Source: JANNSX01 sp041397825 (GTDB taxonomy: Bacteria; Pseudomonadota; Alphaproteobacteria; Rhizobiales; Hyphomicrobiaceae). Taken from it: a DNA stretch of 64,000 nucleotides. The position numbers and the translations under genes were made by a program. The stretch covers positions 1 through 64,000 of the forward strand of contig JAWKVX010000005.1 in NCBI GenBank assembly GCA_041397825.1, written 5' to 3'. The notes beneath the pieces are model-generated. The model was not told the DNA's origin, searched no databases, and was given only the letters and a program-made list of their open reading frames with translations. This document shows positions 8,801-16,849 of the stretch, piece by piece; position 1 is the first letter of the stretch; each line of letters starts with the position of its first letter.

Positions 8801-9385
8801 GTGATCGTGGCAAAGATCGTCGGCAGGGTTCGGGCCGCGCTGGCGGTTATGCTCGGCACGCTGCTGGTCGCGGCGGGGGCCTCGACGGCGGAAGCCCAGA
8901 CGGACAGCGGGTTCTTGAGCGAGCTGCGCCTCGGCATCTTCGATCAGAGCATCGATGGTGCGGTCTCCGAGACCGGTGTCTCGGTCAGCGCAGAAGCCCT
9001 TTTTCATCCGTTGCCGTGGTCGTCGGGCTTTCCCGCCCTCGATCGGGTGATCCAGCCCCGCCCGCATCTCGGTGCCACCATAAATACCGGAGGCGATACC
9101 AGTCTGGCCTATGCCGGGCTCAGCTGGACCATACCGCTCTACGGCAACCGGCTCTTTGCCGAGGCTTCGCTCGGCGCCGCCGTCCACAACGGTCCACGCG
9201 ATGCGCCGGGCATCGCATCCTATGGCTGCAGTTGGGGATTCCGCGAGACACTGTCGCTCGGCTGGAGCATCAATGAGACTTGGCGCCTGCTGGGCACGTT
9301 CGAGCACATGTCGAACGCCGACTATTGCGCGCGCAATCGCGGCTTGACCAATGCGGGCGTCCGGCTAGGCTACAGCCTCGATTGA
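8801..9385 (+). CDS. Acyloxyacyl hydrolase, PagL-like lipid A 3-O-deacylase
   Basis: A 194-residue protein with a signal peptide (about 1-32, ending in AEAQ) and an alternating pattern suited to an eight-stranded outer-membrane barrel. The catalytic motif EHMSNADYC carries the His-x-Ser pair expected for PagL, and the C-terminus reads GVRLGYSLD like a last beta strand. PagL removes the 3-O acyl chain from lipid A at the outer membrane. The start is GTG at 8801, with a second GTG at 8807 also in frame; neither has a strong ribosome-binding site. The following cobalamin adenosyltransferase gene begins 41 bp later. Confidence 0.82.
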   Translation: MIVAKIVGRVRAALAVMLGTLLVAAGASTAEAQTDSGFLSELRLGIFDQSIDGAVSETGVSVSAEALFHPLPWSSGFPALDRVIQPRPHLGATINTGGDTSLAYAGLSWTIPLYGNRLFAEASLGAAVHNGPRDAPGIASYGCSWGFRETLSLGWSINETWRLLGTFEHMSNADYCARNRGLTNAGVRLGYSLD

Positions 9386-9426
9386 TCGGCGGTCCCTGGA
9401 GTCTCCGGGGATCTCCAGGTGAGAGC

Positions 9427-10008
9427 ATGGTCGTCCTCAACAAGATCTATACCCGGACCGGCGACGCCGGCGACACGGCGCTCGGGACCGGCGAGCGTGT
9501 GTCCAAATCCGCACTCAGAATCGCCAGCTACGGCACGGTCGACGAGGCCAACTCGGCCGTCGGCGTGGCGCGACTTCACATCGAGACCGGCGAAGGGCTC
9601 GTCGACGCCATGCTGGGGCGAGTCCAGAACGACATGTTCGACCTCGGTGCCGATCTCTGCACACCAGATCGCGGCCAAAAGCTCGACTATGAGCCGCTTC
9701 GCATCACCGAAGGACAAGTCGATCGACTGGAAGCGGAGATCGACCGGCTCAATGGCGAGCTGTCGCCGCTGCGGTCCTTCATTCTGCCCGGCGGCTCGCC
9801 GGCGGCCGCCCATCTGCATGTCGCCCGCACCGTCGCGCGACGAGCCGAGCGGCTGATGGTCGAGCTCGCCCAGGAGCCCGGCGAGGCCGTGAGCGCGCCG
9901 GCATTGAAATACATCAACCGGCTTTCCGATTTTCTTTTCGTTGCCGCACGTTACGTCAATGGCAAGGGAGCGCGTGACGTGCTCTGGGTGCCCGGCCAGA
10001 ACCGGTAG
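9427..10008 (+). CDS. Cob(I)yrinic acid a,c-diamide adenosyltransferase, PduO type
   Basis: A 193-residue PduO-type ATP:cob(I)alamin adenosyltransferase. The N-terminal ATP-binding segment KIYTRTGDAGDTALG, then YGTVDEANSAVG, and the C-terminal RRAERLMVEL...YINRLSDFLFVAAR helix are family hallmarks. It transfers the adenosyl group from ATP to cob(I)alamin, making coenzyme B12 for mutases such as methylmalonyl-CoA mutase. The start at 9427 is preferred to the long open frame from 9280 because homology begins at VVLNKIYT and GGTGAGAGC precedes it. The electron-transfer flavoprotein and hydroxyacyl-CoA genes downstream fit a propionate/short-acyl-CoA setting. Confidence 0.92.
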   Translation: MVVLNKIYTRTGDAGDTALGTGERVSKSALRIASYGTVDEANSAVGVARLHIETGEGLVDAMLGRVQNDMFDLGADLCTPDRGQKLDYEPLRITEGQVDRLEAEIDRLNGELSPLRSFILPGGSPAAAHLHVARTVARRAERLMVELAQEPGEAVSAPALKYINRLSDFLFVAARYVNGKGARDVLWVPGQNR

Positions 10009-10034
10009 CCTTCCGCGGTCCGAGGGGAGCCGAC

Positions 10035-10757
10035 ATGTTTGTTCCGATCCGCGACGAGAACCGGCTCAGAAGTATCCCCTACCAATACGTGACGCTCGGG
10101 CTGATCGCCGTCAACTTCGCGGTCTTCATCGGCCTGCAACTGCCCGATCTCCTGCAGGGCGACGTCTGCGGGCAGATGCTCTTCGCCAAGCTGTTCGGTG
10201 TCGTCCCGATCGAGCTCACGGGGACCCAGACGACGCTGGACGGCTGTACGCTCGCCGGTGCGCTTTCGATTCCGGAGCCGCTGACGCTGATCAGCTATCA
10301 GTTCCTGCACGGCGATGTCCTGCACCTCTTGGGCAATATGCTGTTCCTCTGGGTGTTCGGCGACAATGTCGAGGACGCTCTCGGGCACGTGAGATATCTG
10401 GTTTTCTATCTCGCCTGCGGTATTGCCGGGGCGCTCCTGCACGTCGTCATGACGGCCGAGCCGAGCGCGCCCTTGATCGGCGCCAGTGCGGCCATCGCCG
10501 GGGTGGTCGGCGCCTATCTCGTCCTCCATCCCAACGTGAATGTCTGGGTCCTCGTCATGCGCTTCTTCCCGTTGAAGCTCAGGGCTGTCTGGGTGCTGGG
10601 TGCCTGGGTGCTGATGAATTTGGCCTTTGCTGTGCTGTCGATCGACCCTCTGGTGGCGTGGTGGGCGCATGTCGGTGGGATTATTGCCGGCATCGTGCTG
10701 GTGGTGATCTTGCGCCGGCCGGGCGTACCCCTCTTCGATCGCGGCACTACCGCCTGA
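10035..10757 (+). CDS. Rhomboid-family intramembrane serine protease
   Basis: A 240-residue polytopic protein. The opening PIRDENRLR...PYQYVTLGLIAVNFAVF is typical of bacterial rhomboids. The HGDVLHLLGNMLFLWVFG segment matches the HxxxHxxxNxxxL element, GASAAIAGVVGAY carries the catalytic serine of the GxSx motif, and WWAHVGGIIAG carries the catalytic histidine. At least six membrane helices are visible. It cleaves substrate helices within the inner membrane; the substrate is unknown. It starts 26 bp after the adenosyltransferase, with CGAGGGGAG about five bases before the ATG. Confidence 0.9.
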   Translation: MFVPIRDENRLRSIPYQYVTLGLIAVNFAVFIGLQLPDLLQGDVCGQMLFAKLFGVVPIELTGTQTTLDGCTLAGALSIPEPLTLISYQFLHGDVLHLLGNMLFLWVFGDNVEDALGHVRYLVFYLACGIAGALLHVVMTAEPSAPLIGASAAIAGVVGAYLVLHPNVNVWVLVMRFFPLKLRAVWVLGAWVLMNLAFAVLSIDPLVAWWAHVGGIIAGIVLVVILRRPGVPLFDRGTTA

Positions 10758-10815
10758 CGTTGACCATGTCGGCGACTGTCGCACTCATGTCGCAGTGCAG
10801 CGCGAACCCCGACCA

Positions 10816-10844
10816 TTGACTTGGTAATGACCCGGTCTTACGGT
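10816..10844 (+). promoter_or_regulatory. Possible sigma-70-type promoter upstream of etfB
   Basis: TTGACT at 10816-10821 and TACGGT at 10839-10844 are separated by 17 bp. The -35 is good, the -10 is weak. The position, about 140 bp before etfB in a 227-bp gap, makes it a reasonable candidate for the etfBA operon. Confidence 0.3.
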
Positions 10845-10984
10845 CCACAATCGTATTTTTCGCGAGTGCGAAAGGCCCGTTGCAGTGCATCGAACGAGCG
10901 GGATCGACGCGTGCCGGAGCTCACAACAGAAAAGGCCTAGAAGGCGGGCCATAAACCGTCTCGATCGAACGGAGCAGGGAGCCG

Positions 10985-11734
10985 ATGAAGATACTCGTCC
11001 CGGTCAAACGGGTTGTCGATTATAACGTTAAGATCCGGGTCAAGTCCGATGGCTCGGGCGTCGAGCTGGCCAATGTCAAGATGAGTATGAATCCGTTCGA
11101 CGAGATTTCCGTCGAGCAGGCCATTCGTATGAAGGAAGCGGGCCAGGCGACCGAGATCGTCGCCGTCTCGATCGGACCCGACAAGGCCCAGGAGACGATC
11201 CGCACTGCGCTCGCCATGGGAGCCGACCGCGGCATCCTCGTGCAGACCGACGAGATCGTCGAGCCGATCAACGTCGCTAAGCTACTCAAGGCCGTGGTCG
11301 CGGCGGAGCAGCCGGGCCTCGTCATCGTCGGCAAGCAGGCGATCGATGACGACTGCAACCAGACCGGTCAGATGCTGGCTGCGATGTTGGGCTGGCCGCA
11401 GGCGACCTTCGCCTCGAAGATCGAGCTCAAGGGCGGCAAGGCGGAAGTCACGCGCGAGGTCGACGGCGGTTTGCAGACCATCACCATCAACATGCCGGCG
11501 GTGGTTACGTCCGATCTTCGGCTGAACGAGCCCCGATACGCCTCCCTGCCGAACATCATGAAGGCCAAGAAGAAGCCGCTCGACATCAAGAAACCGGCCG
11601 ATCTCGGCGTCGAGATCAAGCCGCGCCTCAAGGTCTTGAAGACCGTCGAGCCACCGTCGCGCAAGGCTGGCGTCAAGGTGGCGAGCGTCGCCGAGCTCGT
11701 CCAGAAACTCAAGACCGAGGCGGGAGTGATCTAA
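10985..11734 (+). CDS. etfB: Electron transfer flavoprotein subunit beta
   Basis: A 249-residue ETF beta subunit. It opens MKILVPVKRVVDYNVKIRV, has the AMP-binding region around GPDKAQETIRTALAMGADR, and the KQAIDDDCNQTGQMLAA signature. A C-terminal LNEPRYASLPNIMKAKKK (the ETF recognition loop) is intact. The ETF heterodimer takes electrons from acyl-CoA and other dehydrogenases and passes them to ETF-ubiquinone oxidoreductase. GGAGCAGGGAGCCG before the ATG gives a ribosome-binding site. It is followed by etfA after 3 bp, so the pair is one operon. Housekeeping ETF is more likely than the nitrogen-fixation FixA form, since no fix genes are nearby. Confidence 0.96.
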   Translation: MKILVPVKRVVDYNVKIRVKSDGSGVELANVKMSMNPFDEISVEQAIRMKEAGQATEIVAVSIGPDKAQETIRTALAMGADRGILVQTDEIVEPINVAKLLKAVVAAEQPGLVIVGKQAIDDDCNQTGQMLAAMLGWPQATFASKIELKGGKAEVTREVDGGLQTITINMPAVVTSDLRLNEPRYASLPNIMKAKKKPLDIKKPADLGVEIKPRLKVLKTVEPPSRKAGVKVASVAELVQKLKTEAGVI

Positions 11735-11737
11735 GCC

Positions 11738-12682
11738 ATGGCCGTTCTTCTCGTAGCCGAGCACGACAACAAGACACTGAACGGCGTCACAGCCAAGGCG
11801 CTGACCGCGGCCAAGGCCATGGGCGGCGAGGTCCACGTCCTCGTTGCTGGCAATGGCTGCCGCGCCGTCGCCGACGCCGCCGCCAAGCTCGACGGCGTCA
11901 AGGCCGTGAAGCTCGCGGAGGCTCCGCAGCTCGCGGAGGCCCTCGCCGAGGAGATGGTGGCCCTGTTGCAGCCCATGATGGCGGGCTACGATGCCATCGT
12001 GGCGCCCTCGACCGCCGCCTCGAAGAGCTTCATGCCGCGCCTCGCTGCCACGCTCGACGTCGCACAGATCTCCGATATCACCGCGGTCCACTCCGCCGAC
12101 ACGTTCGAGCGGCCGATCTATGCCGGCAACGCCATTCAGACGGTGCAGTCGACTGACCCGAAGAAGGTGGTGACCGTGCGTACGGCCTCGTTTGCGGCGG
12201 CTGGCGAGGGTGGTTCGGCGGCCGTCGAGGCTGTCGCGGCGCCGGGCCCTGCCGGTCTCTCGAAATGGGAGCGCAACGAGCTGTCGAAGTCGGACAGGCC
12301 CGAGCTCACCTCGGCGAAGATCGTCATCTCCGGAGGTCGCGGCATGCAGGCGGCCGAGAATTTCGGCAAGTACCTCGAGCCGGTGGCCGACAAGCTCAGG
12401 GCCGCGGTCGGTGCGAGCCGGGCCGCGGTCGATGCCGGCTACGCGCCGAACGACTATCAAGTCGGTCAGACCGGCAAGGTCGTGGCACCGGACCTCTACA
12501 TCGCCGTCGGCATCTCAGGCGCCATTCAGCATCTGGCCGGCATGAAGGACTCGAAGGTGATCGTCGCCATCAACAAGGACGAGGAGGCGCCGATCTTCCA
12601 GGTCGCCGACTACGGGCTCGTGGCCGATCTTTTCCAGGCCCTGCCGGAGCTGGCGACCGAGCTCGACAAGGTGCGCGGCTAG
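11738..12682 (+). CDS. etfA: Electron transfer flavoprotein subunit alpha
   Basis: A 314-residue ETF alpha subunit. The N-terminal domain begins MAVLLVAEHDN. The C-terminal FAD-binding domain contains VISGGRGM, AAVDAGYAPNDYQVGQTGK, APDLYIAVGISGAIQHLAG and the final INKDEEAPIFQVADYGLV, all expected for FAD binding. It forms a heterodimer with EtfB directly upstream. A stem-loop follows ten bases after its stop and probably ends or stabilises the transcript. Confidence 0.96.
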   Translation: MAVLLVAEHDNKTLNGVTAKALTAAKAMGGEVHVLVAGNGCRAVADAAAKLDGVKAVKLAEAPQLAEALAEEMVALLQPMMAGYDAIVAPSTAASKSFMPRLAATLDVAQISDITAVHSADTFERPIYAGNAIQTVQSTDPKKVVTVRTASFAAAGEGGSAAVEAVAAPGPAGLSKWERNELSKSDRPELTSAKIVISGGRGMQAAENFGKYLEPVADKLRAAVGASRAAVDAGYAPNDYQVGQTGKVVAPDLYIAVGISGAIQHLAGMKDSKVIVAINKDEEAPIFQVADYGLVADLFQALPELATELDKVRG

Positions 12683-12691
12683 TGGTGCGAT

Positions 12692-12719
12692 GCTGACGAA
12701 TGAATCCCCATTCGTCAGC
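12692..12719 (+). terminator. Perfect 11-bp stem-loop after etfA
   Basis: GCTGACGAATG at 12692-12702 pairs perfectly with CATTCGTCAGC at 12709-12719 around a 6-base loop. There is no U-run after it, so it may be a weak or Rho-assisted terminator, or a 3'-end stabiliser separating etfBA from the downstream dehydrogenase gene. Confidence 0.55.
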
Positions 12720-12822
12720 TGAATCGCTCCACCAAACAAAAGGCTCGTAATCCGACGTCGGGATGCAAGTACCAGGGTCGGATACGAGCACGTAGCGCGA
12801 CGACAACCCGAGGGGTTCCGCG

Positions 12823-13788
12823 ATGGACAAGCAGGTGAAACCGGCCAAGCTCGGCAGCAATGGCTCGGGTGGCGGCCAATCGCACGAGAGCGAAAGCATC
12901 CAGACGGCCCGCGCCAAGGTGAGGAAAGTCGGCATTGTCGGAGCCGGCCAGATGGGTTCCGGCATCGCCCACGTCGTCGCGCTGTCGGGCTACAAGGTGG
13001 CGATCAACGATCTCGCCAAGGAGCGCTTCGATCAGTCCCTGGGCGTCATCGAGAAGAACATGATGCGGCAGGTGTCGCGCGGCAAGATCAGCGAGGCCGA
13101 CAAGACGGCCGCCATCAAGCGGATCAGCTTCGCCTCTGGTCTGAATGATTTCGCCGACGCCGACCTGGTGGTCGAGGCGGCGACCGAGGACGAGGACGTC
13201 AAGAAGAAGATTTTCGCTGCGCTCTGCCCGCATCTCAAGGCCGATGCGATGCTGGCGACGAACACCTCGTCGATCTCGATCACGCGTCTCGCCGCCTCGA
13301 CCGACCGGCCGGACCGCTTCATCGGCATGCACTTCATGAACCCGGTGCCGGTGATGGAGCTGGTCGAGCTGATCCGCGGCATCGCCACCGAGGACGAGAC
13401 CTTCAACACCTCGCGCGGTTTCGTCGAGAGTCTCGGCAAGACGATCGCGGTCTCGGAGGATTTTCCGGCCTTCATCGTCAACCGCATCCTGCTGCCGATG
13501 ATCAACGAGGCGGTGTACACACTCTACGAGGGTGTCGGCGGCGTCGAGGCCATCGACAAGGCGATGCGGCTCGGCGCCCATCATCCCATGGGCCCGCTCG
13601 AGCTCGCCGACTTCATCGGCCTCGATACCTGCCTCTCAGTGATGCAGGTGCTCTACGAGGGGCTGGCGGATTCCAAATATCGCCCCTGCCCGCTGCTCGT
13701 GAAATACGTCGAGGCCGGCTGGCTCGGCCGCAAGACCAAGCGCGGCTTCTACGATTACCGCGACGAGATCCCGGTGCCGACAAGGTAG
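12823..13788 (+). CDS. 3-hydroxybutyryl-CoA dehydrogenase
   Basis: A 321-residue 3-hydroxyacyl-CoA dehydrogenase. GIVGAGQMGSGIAHV is the NAD-binding loop, GMHFMNPVPVMELVELIRG contains the catalytic histidine, and the C-terminal domain ends RKTKRGFYDY as usual for this family. It oxidises (S)-3-hydroxybutyryl-CoA to acetoacetyl-CoA with NAD. The first 32 residues, rich in Gly, Ser and Lys, precede the usual start point; ATG at 12823 has GAGGGG upstream, while an in-frame GTG at 12919 would give the standard length. The position behind etfBA links it to short-chain acyl-CoA metabolism. Confidence 0.93.
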   Translation: MDKQVKPAKLGSNGSGGGQSHESESIQTARAKVRKVGIVGAGQMGSGIAHVVALSGYKVAINDLAKERFDQSLGVIEKNMMRQVSRGKISEADKTAAIKRISFASGLNDFADADLVVEAATEDEDVKKKIFAALCPHLKADAMLATNTSSISITRLAASTDRPDRFIGMHFMNPVPVMELVELIRGIATEDETFNTSRGFVESLGKTIAVSEDFPAFIVNRILLPMINEAVYTLYEGVGGVEAIDKAMRLGAHHPMGPLELADFIGLDTCLSVMQVLYEGLADSKYRPCPLLVKYVEAGWLGRKTKRGFYDYRDEIPVPTR

Positions 13789-14244
13789 GTTTGGTTAACG
13801 ATTGTTGATAATCGCCTAGACCATTGGCTAGGGCAGCGTTTGTTGATCACTTTGGCCCCGAAAGTGATCTGCAACGCTCCTTGATGTTAAGCGGTGATCC
13901 TCAAGACGCGGTTCGTCCCTCAGCGATGTTCAGTAGGTCGCTGAAAGCCAAAATTGCAGGTCGCCTACCGCTCGCCGGCCTGAGTTCTCGTAACAGACCT
14001 TGCTCCTTGAACACTCGCACGACGCGAGTGGCGGTCGGCCTCGGCGTCGTGTCGAGGACGTGCCTCCGGCACCGAATGGTCGACGAAGAAATATCAAACG
14101 AAGGAGCCATTGAAGGATCAACAGACGACAGCAGCAACCGTTTTGTTCTGGGCCGGGCATCGCTATGCCGAAATCAAAAGTGGGATAACTTCTGCATACG
14201 CCCGATGGACGTTCAAGTCCTACTCCTTGACCATGAGGCTCAAC
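13789..14244. other. Non-coding stretch with altered composition
   Basis: About 456 bp after the dehydrogenase gene carry no frame I can support. The first 60 bp are AT-richer than the flanks (GGTTAACGATTGTTGATAAT is included), marking a compositional boundary. An open frame from TTG at 14110 leads into the next gene but lacks family resemblance before 14245. No tRNA or attachment-site repeat was recognised. Confidence 0.5.
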
Positions 14245-14955
14245 ATGCCGGGCATTGATGTGACGTATGACTTCCGCAGAGACGCCTGTCGCAAAGACCC
14301 TGACAGGTATAGCCCGACGCTTAGGCGCTACCATCGGCACCTCTGGAGCAAGCCGCTCCCGTGCCGAACGCTCTTCACACTTAGTGATGTAGAGCCTGGC
14401 GCCTATCTCTATCACAGGTCCACGCTTGGTAATTTCTCCCTCTCAAGTGACTCGATTGTCCCCACTTACACGCGTTGGAAAAAGCTCAAGCACATCGTCA
14501 GCGCCTACCCCGAAGCTGAAAACGAAGCCTTTCGTGCCATTGGCTACACGATCGGCGGGATGATGATCTTCCCTGCCAACCGCGTGGACGGCAAGAACAC
14601 TATCAACGTCATGCGTGGCCTCACTCGACAAGTTGCTGACAGGTTTGATCTGACGCTCGAGTGTATCCGCCGACACTACATCGGATCGCCCAGTCCGCTC
14701 GGGGAGACGCTATCGCGCTATGCGACCTTCTTCTCTCTGTTCAAGGACTTCAGAGGGTATGTCGACTTCTTCCTGCTCAAGGACTTGGTCAGCGACGACT
14801 ATTCGTCGGTAAACTTCTTTATGTTATTCGACAACTTCACGACACCATCGGTTCCAACAAACAACAAAGAGTACGAGGACTATCGTCGTTGCAGTATCGA
14901 ATTCGTCCATGCGCGGAATCGGCGGATTGCACATGCCGGCCTGTGTGACGCCTGA
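14245..14955 (+). CDS. Hypothetical protein resembling DUF6994, probably acquired
   Basis: The protein from ATG 14245 has 236 residues and opens with MPGIDVTYDFRRD, then KDPDRYSPTLRRYHRHLWSK and later GAYLYHRSTLGNFSLSSDS. From memory this pattern matches the DUF6994 family, whose function is unknown. The start was chosen because GAGG lies seven bases upstream and the family begins here; upstream in-frame TTG 14110 is an alternative. It has many Ser, Tyr, Phe and Asn and mixed codon use, unlike its neighbours. Three histidines and repeated RR pairs occur near the C-terminus (EFVHARNRRIAHAG). It is flanked by about 450 and 620 bp of non-coding DNA and has no operon partner, suggesting transfer. 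Confidence 0.6.
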   Translation: MPGIDVTYDFRRDACRKDPDRYSPTLRRYHRHLWSKPLPCRTLFTLSDVEPGAYLYHRSTLGNFSLSSDSIVPTYTRWKKLKHIVSAYPEAENEAFRAIGYTIGGMMIFPANRVDGKNTINVMRGLTRQVADRFDLTLECIRRHYIGSPSPLGETLSRYATFFSLFKDFRGYVDFFLLKDLVSDDYSSVNFFMLFDNFTTPSVPTNNKEYEDYRRCSIEFVHARNRRIAHAGLCDA

Positions 14956-15490
14956 CTGCGGCCGTCGCATCTAGCAGGCATGACCTCGTCGCCGTCGTAT
15001 CTGTCGACTGAGTTGATGCGGGCTGGGCAGCTGAAGGTTGCTGTGCGCCAGCGTCCAATGCAGTCGAGTTCCCGCTCCCTCTGCGAACGGCCTCTCGTCA
15101 TTCACCATCCTGCGGAAGATCGCGGAAATCTTATCCCCGCGGGTTGACGTGCCTGCATATTCAAACCGTCACCCGGCGAGGGGCGCTTCTAGAGAGGCGT
15201 CGGACGAAGCGCGGGAGGACACGGCGTCTGCCGGGATCGGATTCGCATCCGGCTGCAAGAGGGAGAACCTTGGTCCGGATAAGGTGAGACGCTCCTCCCG
15301 GAAGCAGCTCGGCTTTTGAGGTGATCAAGCCAATGTTCGAAAACGCCGTCGCGGGGTAGTCAGAAGCCGCCCATTGAAAACTTGACTCGCGGCACTCGAA
15401 CCGCTCCGCGCCCCTCATCGGCCCAGACCCGGCTGCGATGGCGCGCCGGACGACGGCGGAGCATTCTCTTTGACAATCGAAAAACACAAA
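14956..15490. other. Non-coding stretch between the DUF6994-like gene and the HU terminator
   Basis: About 535 bp with no frame I can support; the short open frames on both strands have no recognisable protein character and no ribosome-binding sites. Composition is mixed. It could be remnant DNA from the event that brought in the upstream gene. Confidence 0.45.
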
Positions 15491-15512
15491 CGCCGGAGCT
15501 TTCGCCCCGGCG
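15480..15512 (-). terminator. Rho-independent terminator of the HU-family gene
   Basis: Read on the minus strand, CGCCGGGGC pairs with GCTCCGGCG (nine pairs, one G-U) around a GAAA tetraloop, at 15512-15491, followed by TTTGTGTTTTT. It lies about 65 bases after the HU stop and is the clearest intrinsic terminator in the window. Confidence 0.85.
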
Positions 15513-15577
15513 CCTGCAGGCATTTCGAAGTCACGTGATGGCCGGCACCCCGCCCACGCGGCGAAGCGCCGATCCGA

Positions 15578-15919
15578 TCAGATCGACTCCTTCAGCTCTT
15601 TGGCGACGCGGAAGGCCACCTTCTTCGAAGCCTTGATCTTGATCGCCTCGCCGGTTGCCGGATTGCGGCCCATGCGCGCCGGACGATGGCGGACCTGCAT
15701 GATGCCGAGGCCCGGCATGCGAATCCGCTGGCCCTTCTTCAGATGCTTGCCGATCATGGTGACCATGTCCGTCAGCATCTCCGTGGCCTGCTTCTTGGGA
15801 ACCTCGTGGGCCTCCGCCAGCGCCGCAGCCAGATGCTTCAGCGTCACCGTCTCGACCTTGCCGGACTTCGCCGATTTGCTCGCCGCTTTCGCCGCTACGA
15901 CCTTTGTTCTCTTCTTCAT
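15578..15919 (-). CDS. HU-family DNA-binding protein with lysine/alanine-rich N-terminus
   Basis: The 113-residue product from ATG 15919 starts with a basic, alanine-rich tail of about 25 residues (KKRTKVVAAKAASKSAKSGK), then a bacterial HU/IHF fold: LKHLAAALAEAHEVPKKQA, then LKKGQRIRMPGLGIMQVR, then the DNA-binding arm RPARMGRNPATGEAIKI, ending KKVAFRVAKELKESI. The arm sequence RxGRNPxTGE is highly diagnostic. The extended tail recalls HU variants with histone-like tails. It binds DNA in the nucleoid. The longer open frame upstream is not coding. Inverted and direct repeats lie in its 5' region (16000-16093), and an intrinsic terminator follows the gene. Confidence 0.9.
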   Translation of the reverse strand: MKKRTKVVAAKAASKSAKSGKVETVTLKHLAAALAEAHEVPKKQATEMLTDMVTMIGKHLKKGQRIRMPGLGIMQVRHRPARMGRNPATGEAIKIKASKKVAFRVAKELKESI

Positions 15920-16171
15920 GGGATGTCCCGTTCTTTCTGGGTGAGTGAGAGCTTCGGACCGTCGCCCGGCCCGTTGGTCGCCAATAGGTGATTTCGCGCG
16001 GGGATAAAACGGGCAATCGCTGGAAAACCCCGAAAACAGGGGATAAGTGGCGGGTCGGCCACGAAATCTGACCGGAAACCCGCTGTTTTCGGGCATTTCC
16101 GCGACATTACAACTCAGGAAAGCCGATTTGGCGGGGGTTTCTGACGAGCCACCCGACGCCCGGCCGATTCG

Positions 16172-16849
16172 TCAGGGTGCGCCCTTGATGGCCGCCTCGA
16201 CGAGCCGCTGGGCATCGTCCGAATCCCATTCCGCCGGACCCACCAGCCGGCCGAGCTCGCGACCCTCGCGGTCGAGGAGGAGGGTCGTCGGCATGCCGAT
16301 AACCTTGAGGGCGGATGCGCTCCTCGAGGTCGGATCGACGAGCGGCTCGAGCGCATCGACCTTGATCTCGTCCAGAAAGGCCTTGGCCTTGGCAATGCCA
16401 TCCCGATCGGTCGACAGCGCGACGACGTCGAACTCGGGCCCCCCTTTGGTCCTTTTGAGCGCGTCGAGCGCGGGCATCTCGCGGCGGCAAGGCGCGCACC
16501 AAGTCGCCCAGATGTTGAGGAGCACCACCTTGCCGCGCCACTCGGCGAGGCTCCGCGTCTTGCCCGTCGAATCCTGGAATGTGATCTCCGGAACGGCCTC
16601 AGGGGCAGGCTTCGCGACGAAGGTCACCATCTTGCCTTTGGCATAGGCTTTGAGGCCGCCTCCGGACGGTGTCGCTTGCGTTCCGGTCGGGGCGGAGGGC
16701 GCCGTGCTAACCGCTTGCGGCGGCTCGTCATGGACAGGGGGGGCGAGGCTCACGTATACCGCGCCGAAACCGGCGATTGCCGCCAGCAGCGCTGCCACGA
16801 CTATGACGATTGTGCGTGGGGCGACCTTGTCAGATGGATCCGTGCTCAT
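16172..16849 (-). CDS. TlpA-family thiol:disulfide oxidoreductase
   Basis: A 225-residue membrane-anchored thioredoxin-like protein. One membrane helix at about 12-31 (TIVIVVAALLAAIAGFGAVYV) follows a short cytoplasmic N-terminus, then a Pro/Thr-rich linker and a periplasmic thioredoxin domain with the active site WATWCAPCRREMP. GMPTTLLLDREGRELGRLVG supplies the cis-proline region. It reduces periplasmic disulfides, commonly for cytochrome c or cytochrome oxidase maturation. Its ATG at 16849 overlaps the first possible argH start on the other strand, so the two are tightly divergent. Confidence 0.9.
   Translation of the reverse strand: MSTDPSDKVAPRTIVIVVAALLAAIAGFGAVYVSLAPPVHDEPPQAVSTAPSAPTGTQATPSGGGLKAYAKGKMVTFVAKPAPEAVPEITFQDSTGKTRSLAEWRGKVVLLNIWATWCAPCRREMPALDALKRTKGGPEFDVVALSTDRDGIAKAKAFLDEIKVDALEPLVDPTSRSASALKVIGMPTTLLLDREGRELGRLVGPAEWDSDDAQRLVEAAIKGAP

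Noticed and set aside
10985..12682. fixA-fixB of nitrogen fixation
   Set aside because: Sequence fits housekeeping ETF, and no fixC, fixX or nif genes are nearby.
14110..14955. Long version of the DUF6994-like gene from TTG 14110
   Set aside because: AAGGAG is only three bases from this codon, and the family resemblance starts at ATG 14245, which has its own GAGG at better spacing.
15161..15523. Short frames in the gap before the HU gene
   Set aside because: No ribosome-binding site, no hydrophobic or motif pattern, and one end covers the HU terminator.
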